From Methyloradius palustris (GTDB lineage Bacteria; Pseudomonadota; Gammaproteobacteria; Burkholderiales; Methylophilaceae), in contig NZ_AP024110.1 of the NCBI RefSeq assembly GCF_019703875.1, positions 1,054,001 to 1,118,000 on the forward strand: a stretch of 64,000 nt of DNA. The letters run 5' to 3'. Under the pieces are notes generated by a model that saw nothing but the letters and a program-made list of their open reading frames with translations, ran no database searches and was not told the origin of the DNA. Shown here one piece after another: positions 25,707 through 32,626 of the stretch. The position numbers were made by a program, and so were the translations under genes. Within the stretch, counting starts at the first letter, position 1. Each line of letters opens with the position of its first letter.

Positions 25707-26144
25707 TTATCTCCAGTCCGTTCCAAAATCAATCACGTCTGCTGTTCCATTCGAGCCATCCCCAATATCAGGCGTGCTCATGGTTGAAGTGAGTAGTGAT
25801 ACACAAAAAATACCAGCGATTGCCCCAGCCAAGCTTGCGCTGGCAAAGCCGATACTTGGCCACAGTGTGTTGTTCCACCACCGAGGTGAAGACTGCTTGT
25901 GCGATTCGCTAGCAGGTTGATGCGGCAGGGCATGGTTGATGATCAAATCTGCTAATCGTCGATCAGCAGATACCACATGGCTGTTCAGTATTTCATCCAG
26001 CATATTGGCTTGTTTCAAGGCCGTTTCTACCTCTGCTGAGCCCTCGGCAATAAGTGCCTTTGCGGCGGCCTGATAATTGTCTGGCCAACGCTTGAGATCA
26101 GCGCCATAGCTTTCAGCAAGTGATCTAAATTGTTCAGGTGACAT
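25707..26144 (-). CDS. Putative anti-sigma factor
   Basis: 145 residues. The N-terminal ~90 residues are helical and cytoplasmic (SPEQFRSLAESYGADLKRWPD, then ADRRLADLIINHALP); one transmembrane helix follows at about 96-118 (IGFASASLAGAIAGIFCVSLL) with a short periplasmic tail. No zinc anti-sigma HxxxCxxC motif is seen. The layout and its position directly after an ECF sigma gene make an anti-sigma role likely; sequence alone would not prove it. It is separated from the sensor-like gene by 2 bases. Confidence 0.7.
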   Translation of the reverse strand: MSPEQFRSLAESYGADLKRWPDNYQAAAKALIAEGSAEVETALKQANMLDEILNSHVVSADRRLADLIINHALPHQPASESHKQSSPRWWNNTLWPSIGFASASLAGAIAGIFCVSLLTSTMSTPDIGDGSNGTADVIDFGTDWR

Positions 26145-26171
26145 GATGACTCCTTTTCAACAACATCTCGT

Positions 26172-26741
26172 TTAATCCTTTTCTGCTAATAGCAGCGATC
26201 GCATATTGCGTCTTGCCCGCGATAGCAGGCTCTCTAATGCATCTACGCTAATTTCCATCAGGCTTGCTGCCTCAATGTTAGATAGCTCCTGGTAATACTG
26301 CAGCACTAGGGCTTCGCGCTGCCTCAAGGGTAATTTGGCTAACGCGTAGGCAACCTGGTCGCGTTGTTGCATCGCCATCATGGTTTCGTCTGGTTTTAAC
26401 GCTGCATCAACCTGATCTGCACTTTCTTCATCAAGCTCCTTAAGCTCAGCTTGTGGCTTGCTGCGCAGTTTGTCATAGCAGAGGTTGAGCGCTACGCGAT
26501 GCACCCAAGTATCAAATTTGGCAACGCCTGGTTGCCAGTTTGGTGCATGTTTCCATATGCGGATAAACGTCTCCTGTGCCACATCCTCGGCTTCTCCACG
26601 ATCATTGAGCATGCGCATCGCCAATGCCAGCAATCTTGGCAGTTTGCGGGCAACCATCTCCCTGACTGCCGATGCGTCGCCCTTTGCTACGCGTGCAAGC
26701 AAATCTATATCAGGGTCAAATTCAGTCAAGCCAGCTCCCAT
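26172..26741 (-). CDS. ECF-type RNA polymerase sigma factor
   Basis: 189 residues, containing only regions 2 and 4. Region 2: LPRLLALAMRMLNDRGEAEDVAQETFIRIWKH with the core-binding DVAQETF element, then FDTWVHRVALNLCYDKLR. Region 4: LAKLPLRQREALVLQYYQELSNIEAASLMEIS with helix-turn-helix near 165. It is the first gene of a five-gene operon (sigma, anti-sigma, metal-sensor-like protein, DUF1800, DUF1501). Such sigma factors usually transcribe their own operon, so DUF1800/DUF1501 are probable targets. The start at 26741 gives the standard N-terminus. Confidence 0.93.
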   Translation of the reverse strand: MGAGLTEFDPDIDLLARVAKGDASAVREMVARKLPRLLALAMRMLNDRGEAEDVAQETFIRIWKHAPNWQPGVAKFDTWVHRVALNLCYDKLRSKPQAELKELDEESADQVDAALKPDETMMAMQQRDQVAYALAKLPLRQREALVLQYYQELSNIEAASLMEISVDALESLLSRARRNMRSLLLAEKD

Positions 26742-27060
26742 ACTTTATTAGCCAGGTGTATCCATATAACTATATTTGGCGACTTTGGTTGTCTTGAGGG
26801 CTGAAATACATCAATAGTTAACTTTCTTTATCATTGAACGGAGTATTCGAGAGTATCCGTCGCATTACTCAAGAAAAACTGGAATGATTGTTGCGAGCTA
26901 TTAATGACAACTCTATGTTTAATTCGCTTCTACGCTAAAATTTTATAGGCTAATATGTTTTAAACCTTCTGAACTCTCTCAAAACGCTTTAATTACCTCA
27001 ACTCAAAACCCATCAAATAAGGAAGCACATGTTGAGTTTGCTTTACCTGGAACAAGCGAT
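26742..27060. other. 319-base intergenic promoter region
   Basis: Between the divergent ECF sigma operon and the hypothetical gene at 27061. AT-rich, with no reading frame or stable hairpin that stands out. It must hold promoters for both sides. I could not pick an ECF -35/-10 pair with confidence. Confidence 0.5.
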
Positions 27061-27738
27061 ATGACCCAAAATACCAGCCGTGAAAATGAAGCCCGCGATG
27101 CCTACTTCAAGCTTTTAGAAAACAAAGGCGCTGATAATGAAACGCTCATGGAGCGTAATAAATTCTTGCATAAACTGATTCAAGAGCTAGTGGGTAAACC
27201 TGCAGATGGGTTGGTTTACCGCGAGGTTGTTGAAACAGTGATAGAAGGCACTGAAAAGTCAGAGTGGGCATTCAAGCTAGCTGTTGCCCGCGAATACTAT
27301 CCATTCTGGATCAAAGATATCAAAGTGATTGCTGCCATGAATGCGGGCAAAGGCTTTGAGATTGAACCTATCAAGTGGCAGCCAGTGGATTACACCCTCA
27401 AGGTGCTATGGAATATGCTGGATAAAGAAAAATTCAGCACAGTAGAAATATGGGCTATGAAGGCTTACACGCTAGCCTTGAAGCAAGAGGGCGCAGAACA
27501 ATCCATTATTGATACGCGCATTAAGCTAGCCAAGCTTTTACTGGTGCGCTTGCGTACCGCGCCAGAGAGTAACCCTAAGTTTTACAGAATCGGTGTTGGC
27601 GCTACTTGCCCATTGTTTGAGTTGCGAGATACACGACGCTTGTTTCTTGCGGTAGTGCGTGAGTTTTATTACTTCTGGATAGGCGATCCAGAAGCGGCGA
27701 AATATATCAATAATGAGCATCCGCCTAATTATTTTTAG
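27061..27738 (+). CDS. Hypothetical protein with internal duplicated motif
   Basis: 225 residues, cytoplasmic, predicted helical, no signal or membrane segment. I do not recognise a family. A 14-residue motif occurs twice: [14 protein letters not shown] at 73-86 and [14 protein letters not shown] at 196-209, ten of fourteen identical, which suggests two related halves. The ATG at 27061 follows a weak purine-rich region. The next gene starts 58 bases after its stop. Confidence 0.7.
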
Positions 27739-27796
27739 GGTTACTGATTTTAAACTGGAAAAAATTTACGATGACTACTTTACATTAGGGTTCGAT

Positions 27797-28492
27797 ATGT
27801 CACGACAATTTATTTTGGTTGTCGCAATAGTTGTAGGGCTACCGCAAGTCGCTTTTGCAGCGAGCTTTGGCTGTTATGGTGAGCTTTCAGCTCAAGAGCG
27901 CTTAATCTGTAGTGATAAGTCACTTTCAGCATTAGACATCCGCCTCAATTCTCTCTACTCGGTGGCTGTGCTGGTAGCAAAGCCTGCCAGCTCCATTCGC
28001 ACAAAACAGCGCGAATGGCTGCAAACCGTGCGAAACAAATGCAACGACGCCCAATGCTTAACAAATGCATATCAACAACGTGTTGATAGCCTCATGATTG
28101 ATGTGCGAGAAGTAGCAAGTCCAATTCCAGCTGCCCTGAAAGTAAAAGTGCAACATAAAGCTACAAATAGTCCATATTGCCAAATGGGCGGCGATGGGGA
28201 TTGGTTTTCAATTACGGCCACTGTCAAAGATCAAGGCATTTCTGGAAGTATTGATGGTATTTGGGATTGTGGAAGAAAAGTCTGGGGGGAGATTGATTTC
28301 AAGGGGAAGCTATTAGGTAATATTGCTTTCGTAGAATTTCAACCAGGTTTTTCAAGTGATCAAGGCCCCCTTGCTGAAGCCCTAATAATAGCTACGCCTA
28401 ATCGCATTTACTGGCGGGTTTTAAGCGAGAGATATGGGGAAAGCTATGTGCCTAGCTCTGAAGATATTGTTAGCTCGCGTAGGGCGCAATAA
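27797..28492 (+). CDS. Secreted LprI/DUF1311-like protein
   Basis: 231 residues from the ATG at 27797, with AGGG seven bases upstream; the frame is open from 27713 but lacks support. Signal peptide 1-21 ([14 protein letters not shown]). Residues 22-95 have the four-cysteine DUF1311/LprI pattern ([21 protein letters not shown], then [11 protein letters not shown] and CLTNAYQQR), a family that includes a periplasmic lysozyme inhibitor. The C-terminal ~130 residues are a separate beta-rich region I cannot name. The last eight codons (SSRRAQ and stop) come from repeat D1, so the original C-terminus may have been replaced. Confidence 0.75.
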
Positions 28493-28543
28493 CTATAGGG
28501 CATTGCCCCGTATTGATTGATGGTTTCCGGCGTTGCGCTACGC
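28471..28543 (+). repeat. REP-like palindromic repeat, copy D1
   Basis: Shares about 41 bases with copy D2 (28471-28511 against 29128-29168), including TAGGGCGCAATAACTAT, with only a few differences. GCGTAGGGCGCAA near the left end pairs with TTGCGCTACGC at 28533-28543. It provides the last codons and stop of the LprI-like gene. Confidence 0.7.
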
Positions 28544-28584
28544 TTATTACTCCATAATTGCTTAATTGAAACGTTCGGACACAC

Positions 28585-29109
28585 ATGGCATTTTCATTCA
28601 CCAACTCTGAAGGCCAACTTCGCTACGAAGAGCACGTTAGCATGGGAGCACTACGAACGGTGTTTGTGGTCGTGGGCCTTGCAGCGATTGCATGTTCCTA
28701 CATTTTTATTGAGATTATCCAGAGCATGGGCCAGATTGTCGGCGCAGCGAAGATCGGCGGGCTTGCCGCCTCAATTTTATCAATAATCGCATTCTGGCTT
28801 TTTGGCGGATATTGCTTAAGGATGGGGCTACTTATCCCGAGACAAACAGTCATTTTTGACAAGGTGCACAGGCAGATGGTCTACATTGCCCGCACGCCGC
28901 TGCTTGGAGTAAGAGAAATAAAGTATGAGTTTGATGCAATTTCTAAGATAGAGGTTGTGGCTAATGTGTCTGAAGACGATGACACCTCATACAGCGTGGT
29001 AGTTGCCGTCTTGCCAGCCAAATCGATTGTGATGGGTGTTTTTCACGATCAAGCGCAAGCAGAAAACACTCTCCATCAAATACGTCAGGCAGTTGGGTAT
29101 GTTGCCTGA
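28585..29109 (+). CDS. Hypothetical two-helix membrane protein
   Basis: 174 residues. Two hydrophobic helices at about 24-46 (VFVVVGLAAIACSYIFIEII) and 57-80 (GGLAASILSIIAFWLFGGYCL), then a cytoplasmic beta-rich domain of about 90 residues (QTVIFDKVHRQMVYIAR, REIKYEFDAISKIEV), resembling PH-like domains of small membrane proteins. No family recognised. The ribosome site is weak. It lies between the two REP-like repeats D1 and D2, so it may belong to an inserted segment. Confidence 0.6.
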   Translation: MAFSFTNSEGQLRYEEHVSMGALRTVFVVVGLAAIACSYIFIEIIQSMGQIVGAAKIGGLAASILSIIAFWLFGGYCLRMGLLIPRQTVIFDKVHRQMVYIARTPLLGVREIKYEFDAISKIEVVANVSEDDDTSYSVVVAVLPAKSIVMGVFHDQAQAENTLHQIRQAVGYVA

Positions 29110-29127
29110 AACACTGTTCATTCTGTG

Positions 29128-29205
29128 TAGCTCGCATAGGGCGCAATAACTATCAGGCATTACGCCGTAATGTTCGGCGTAATGCAGAACGTTTACTACG
29201 CCCTA
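29128..29205. repeat. REP-like palindromic repeat, copy D2
   Basis: Outer arms TAGGGCG (29137-29143) and CGCCCTA (29199-29205); inner arms CATTACGCCG (29158-29167) and CGGCGTAATG (29175-29184) around a 7-base loop. It is a nested hairpin between convergent genes and may also act as a terminator. Related to D1. Confidence 0.75.
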
Positions 29206-29209
29206 CTTG

Positions 29210-30397
29210 CTAACTAACAGAGCTAATATTGCCGGCCTTCGTCAAGTTCTTAAACCCCAACCATGCGATATACGCATAGCACACTACTGGCAATATAAAT
29301 GCGTGATGCAGCCCCAGACTATCTGCCAGCAAGCCAGTAAACATTGGTACGACTGCTCCGCCCAGAATAGCTGTGGCGAGTAAACCAGAGCCCTTTTTCT
29401 CTTGTCCTGCTTTAAGGTTTTTAATGCCTAGGGTAAAGATGGTGGGGAACATGATGGAGTTGCACAAACCTACCAACACCATGCTGTAAACCGCCAACAT
29501 GCCAGAGCTGTTCATGGAAACTATAATCAACGCAATTGAGAGTGCGGCATGCACACTGAGAACTTTAGCTGGCGCAAAGGCTTTGAGGGTGAAAATGCCG
29601 ATAAAGCGGCCGACCATGGCGCCAGCCCAATACAAAGCGACTAGAGATGCGGCTTGTGTTTCGGGCATTTGCGTGAGGCTGACTATGTAGTTGACCAGAA
29701 AGCTGCCGATGGCTACTTCGGCACCCACGTAGGAAAAAATACCTACCATGCCGAGCATCAATCCTTTTTCACTGACTACTTCGCGCCATGTGCTCTCATC
29801 TTTTTGCGCAGAATCCAGCCCAGTCAGATTGATGCGCGATAGCACCACAGCGATGATTACTAGCACCAGCGCAATCATCAGGTATGGATACACCACGCCT
29901 GCTGCGTTGGTGGAATGCGCGAGTGTTGAGAGTATGAAATAGGCGCCGAAAAAGGGCGCGACAAAAGTGCCAAATGAGTTAAACGCCTGCACCATGGTTA
30001 AGCGCGAAGATGCAGTTGCTTGTGGGCCTATGACCGCAACGAATGGGTTGGCGGCTACCTGTAACAACACAATGCCAGAAGCAAGTACGAACAGCGCCCC
30101 AAGGAACAGCACATAGGTGTGCATGACCACTGCTGGGTAAAATAACAAGCAGCCAAGTGCGGCCAAGGCAAAGCCGATGACCATGCCTGTTTGATAGCCT
30201 ACGCGCTCAATCAATTTGCTGAACGGAATAGAGGTCAGGCCATAGGCGGCAAAGAAGCAGAATTGCACCAGTGCAGCCTGCGCATAATTGAGGTTAAAAA
30301 TCGCTTTGAGGTAGGGCACCAGGATGTCATTAAGACAGGTGATAAACCCCATCATAAAAAACAATACGGTGAGCGAAGTCAGTGCTTTTTTATACAT
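29210..30397 (-). CDS. FucP-type sugar:H+ symporter (major facilitator)
   Basis: 395 residues with about twelve transmembrane segments. The start LTVLFFMMGFITCLNDILVP with the Asn-Asp pair, PYLKAIFNLNYAQAALVQFCF, and LLQVAANPFVAVIGP in helix 4 are the signature of the FucP/GluP/NagP sugar symporter family. The sugar is unknown; no sugar catabolic genes are nearby, which is odd for a methylotroph. AAGGGG lies six bases before the ATG. It follows the phosphotransferase gene on the same strand after 46 bases. Confidence 0.88.
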   Translation of the reverse strand: MYKKALTSLTVLFFMMGFITCLNDILVPYLKAIFNLNYAQAALVQFCFFAAYGLTSIPFSKLIERVGYQTGMVIGFALAALGCLLFYPAVVMHTYVLFLGALFVLASGIVLLQVAANPFVAVIGPQATASSRLTMVQAFNSFGTFVAPFFGAYFILSTLAHSTNAAGVVYPYLMIALVLVIIAVVLSRINLTGLDSAQKDESTWREVVSEKGLMLGMVGIFSYVGAEVAIGSFLVNYIVSLTQMPETQAASLVALYWAGAMVGRFIGIFTLKAFAPAKVLSVHAALSIALIIVSMNSSGMLAVYSMVLVGLCNSIMFPTIFTLGIKNLKAGQEKKGSGLLATAILGGAVVPMFTGLLADSLGLHHAFILPVVCYAYIAWLGFKNLTKAGNISSVS

Positions 30398-30443
30398 ATA
30401 TCCCCTTTAGATTACTAAGTGCTTTTCTATGTTTGAACTGCCG

Positions 30444-31943
30444 TTACAGCTTGTTTAACTTTGCTTCTAATAGATTGCAGATGTGGCGCAATATTTTGAT
30501 GCGTGCATCGTTTTTATCATTGGCTTCAATCAGCTTCCATGGCGCAACTTCAGTGCTGGTGCGCTCTATCATGTCGCACGCGGCTTGCTGGTAGTCATCC
30601 CACTTTTTGCGGTTGCGCCAGTCTTCCTGCGTAATCTTGTAGTTCTTGTAGGTGATCTCTTGACGTTTTTCAAAGCGTTTGAGTTGCTCTTCCTGATTGA
30701 TTTGCAGCCAGAATTTAATGAGTAATACATTGCTTTGAGCAAGCTGCTCTTCGAAATCATTAATCTCGGCATAGGCACGTCCCCAGTCCTGCGGGCTGCA
30801 AAAAGCTTCGACTCTTTCTACCAGCACACGGCCATACCAGGAACGGTCAAATATCGTAATGCGGCCTTTGCTCGGAATGTGCTGCCAAAAACGCCATAGA
30901 TAGGGCTGCGCGCGTTCTTGCTCATTGGGCGCAGCGATGGGGATTACTTTGTATTTGCGTGCATCAATCGCTTGAGTGATGCGGCGTATGCTGCCGCCTT
31001 TGCCCGCTGCATCTACACCTTCAAATGCAATGACTAATCCAATTTGATTGAATTTCGGATGCCTTGTTAGCAGGTTTAGCTGGCCTTGCAAAGCTTCTAG
31101 CTGTTCTTTGTAAACGCTATCTTCCAGCGTTTGGTTCAGGTTAAGAGTATCCAGAATGCGCACGCCATCGATGGGCGGCAGGGCTGGCATAACGGAACCG
31201 CTTGCAGTGGTTTTTTTAGACTTTTTGCTATGTGCGGCAATATGCGATTTGATGGATTCAAGGATATATTGGCCTGCCGTCAGGTTGCGGTAATTAGCAT
31301 CCAGCCCCTCCACAAGAAACCATGGCGCATTGGCAGTGCTGGTCTCTTTAATCATGTGGTCAGCAATCCCACGAAATTTGTCATACATTTTGAGATGCTT
31401 CAGGTCTTGCTCATTCACTCGCCATGCGGTTTTGGGATCTTTTTGCAGGGTTTTGATACGTGCTTTCTGTGCCTCTTTAGAAAGGTGCAGCCAAATCTTG
31501 ATAATAAGTGCACCTTCATCAGTGAGCATGCGCTCGAAGCGCACTATATCGTGCAGTTTGCTATCAAGTTCTGGCTGTTTAATTTTTCCGTAGGCTTTGT
31601 CGATAACAGGCGCTGTGTACCACGAACCAAAGAAAATGCCGATTTCGCCTTTAGGTGGCAATGCCTGCCAAAAACGCCACATAGGCGGTTTGCTCGCTTC
31701 ATCTGCAGTTGGCGCGCCGAATGCATGAGTATCAATGTGGCGTGCATCCATCCATTCGTTGAGCAGGTTGGCAGTTTCACCTTTACCCGCGCCATCCACA
31801 CCGCCAATCAGAATGATTACAGGGAAAGGTTTGTGCTCAATCAGCTTTTGCTGGATCGCAATAAGTGATTCCCGCAATTGCGGCGCTTGTTGCTTATAGA
31901 TTTCTTTGGAGATTTGGTGATCAAGTTCTACTGATTCAAACAT
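30444..31943 (-). CDS. pap: Polyphosphate:AMP phosphotransferase (two-domain PPK2, class II)
   Basis: 499 residues made of two PPK2 domains in tandem. The N-terminal domain has a Walker A loop in IGGVDGAGKGETANLL (near residue 46) and a partly altered active site (FFGSWYTAPV). The C-terminal domain has FEGVDAAGKGGSIRR (near 311) and an intact DRSWYGRVLVER lid/Walker B. Class II PPK2 enzymes make ADP from AMP and polyphosphate; the C-terminal half is likely the active one. The ATG has AAGG upstream. Repeat copy B lies just upstream, between this gene and the DUF779 gene. Confidence 0.93.
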   Translation of the reverse strand: MFESVELDHQISKEIYKQQAPQLRESLIAIQQKLIEHKPFPVIILIGGVDGAGKGETANLLNEWMDARHIDTHAFGAPTADEASKPPMWRFWQALPPKGEIGIFFGSWYTAPVIDKAYGKIKQPELDSKLHDIVRFERMLTDEGALIIKIWLHLSKEAQKARIKTLQKDPKTAWRVNEQDLKHLKMYDKFRGIADHMIKETSTANAPWFLVEGLDANYRNLTAGQYILESIKSHIAAHSKKSKKTTASGSVMPALPPIDGVRILDTLNLNQTLEDSVYKEQLEALQGQLNLLTRHPKFNQIGLVIAFEGVDAAGKGGSIRRITQAIDARKYKVIPIAAPNEQERAQPYLWRFWQHIPSKGRITIFDRSWYGRVLVERVEAFCSPQDWGRAYAEINDFEEQLAQSNVLLIKFWLQINQEEQLKRFEKRQEITYKNYKITQEDWRNRKKWDDYQQAACDMIERTSTEVAPWKLIEANDKNDARIKILRHICNLLEAKLNKL

Positions 31944-31977
31944 GTCACGCCTTTGGTTTTAATTGTTAGGGAAGGCA

Positions 31978-32102
31978 GAATAAGTCGTTGAGCGGGATGA
32001 AGTGCAAGGCGCACGGAACGCAGTAACCGAGATAGTATGAGGTATACAGCGAGGTTGCGAGTGCCGCGCAACGCAGCAATTCGCCCGCGCAGACACTTAT
32101 TC
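31978..32102 (+). repeat. Dispersed nested-palindrome repeat, copy B
   Basis: 125 bases bounded by perfect 8-base inverted ends GAATAAGT (31978-31985) and ACTTATTC (32095-32102). It has the caps GAAGTGCAAGGCGCACGGA and GCCGCGCAACGCAGCAATTC and a central imperfect palindrome. The inner stem differs in sequence from copies A and C but still pairs. It ends 15 bases short of the DUF779 stop codon. Confidence 0.78.
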
Positions 32103-32117
32103 AGTGTTTCCGTAGAT

Positions 32118-32492
32118 TCAGCCGCAAATTTCGACTGGTGGTAGATGTTGCCATTCTTCATCACTGTATAACCTGGAACGAATGATGAATCTTAACCCAG
32201 TAGGGCGCTCAAGTGAAAACTGGCCACCAGTGCCAGTAATTGCATCTAACGTGAGATGGGTGTGCTCCCAATATTGAAACTGGCTCACGCTCATGTGAAA
32301 AGGTACCCCAGCCACTTCGCCGATTTTAACGTCTGAGCTACCCAGATAAAATTCGCCTGCGGGGTAACACATAGGTGCACTGCCATCGCAACAGCCACCC
32401 GATTGGTGAAACATCAAATCGCCATGCTGCGCTTTTAATGTATTAATCAGATTAACTGCTGCTTCTGTTGCAGTGACTCTTGAAGCAATCAT
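32118..32492 (-). CDS. DUF779 family protein (aldehyde dehydrogenase companion)
   Basis: 124 residues, cytoplasmic. DUF779 landmarks: LMFHQSGGCCDGSAPMCYPAG with a Cys pair plus a third Cys, then DVKIGEVAGVPFHMS and YWEHTHLTLDAI, and RPTGLRFIIRSRLYSDEEW. The Cys/His content suggests metal binding but none is shown. In many bacteria this gene directly follows an aldehyde dehydrogenase gene, as here. Its ribosome site AAAGGAG overlaps the end of repeat copy C. Function unknown; a role with the dehydrogenase is inferred from conserved pairing. Confidence 0.88.
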   Translation of the reverse strand: MIASRVTATEAAVNLINTLKAQHGDLMFHQSGGCCDGSAPMCYPAGEFYLGSSDVKIGEVAGVPFHMSVSQFQYWEHTHLTLDAITGTGGQFSLERPTGLRFIIRSRLYSDEEWQHLPPVEICG

Positions 32493-32500
32493 ATAACTCC

Positions 32501-32625
32501 TTTAAGTCAACGAGGCAGATGAAGTGCAAGGCGTGGGTTGGGCAAAAATCGAAGACAGTACAAATTGTACGGCAATATTTTTGCCCAACCCACAACGCAG
32601 CAATTCGCTGTCGCAGTGACTTAAA
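32501..32625 (+). repeat. Dispersed nested-palindrome repeat, copy C
   Basis: 125 bases with perfect 8-base inverted ends TTTAAGTC (32501-32508) and GACTTAAA (32618-32625). A perfect 17-base inner stem runs 32533-32549 against 32577-32593, with a central TACAAATTGTA palindrome. The caps GAAGTGCAAGGCG and CAACGCAGCAATTCGC match copies A and B, but the stem sequence is unrelated to theirs. It fills the gap between the aldehyde dehydrogenase stop (1 base away) and the DUF779 ribosome site. Confidence 0.85.
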
Positions 32626-32626
32626 A

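Noticed and set aside
31131..31868. 245-codon open frame on the plus strand
   Set aside because: Lies wholly antisense to the polyphosphate:AMP phosphotransferase gene, whose motifs are unmistakable; the antisense product is Cys/Phe-rich with no recognisable pattern.
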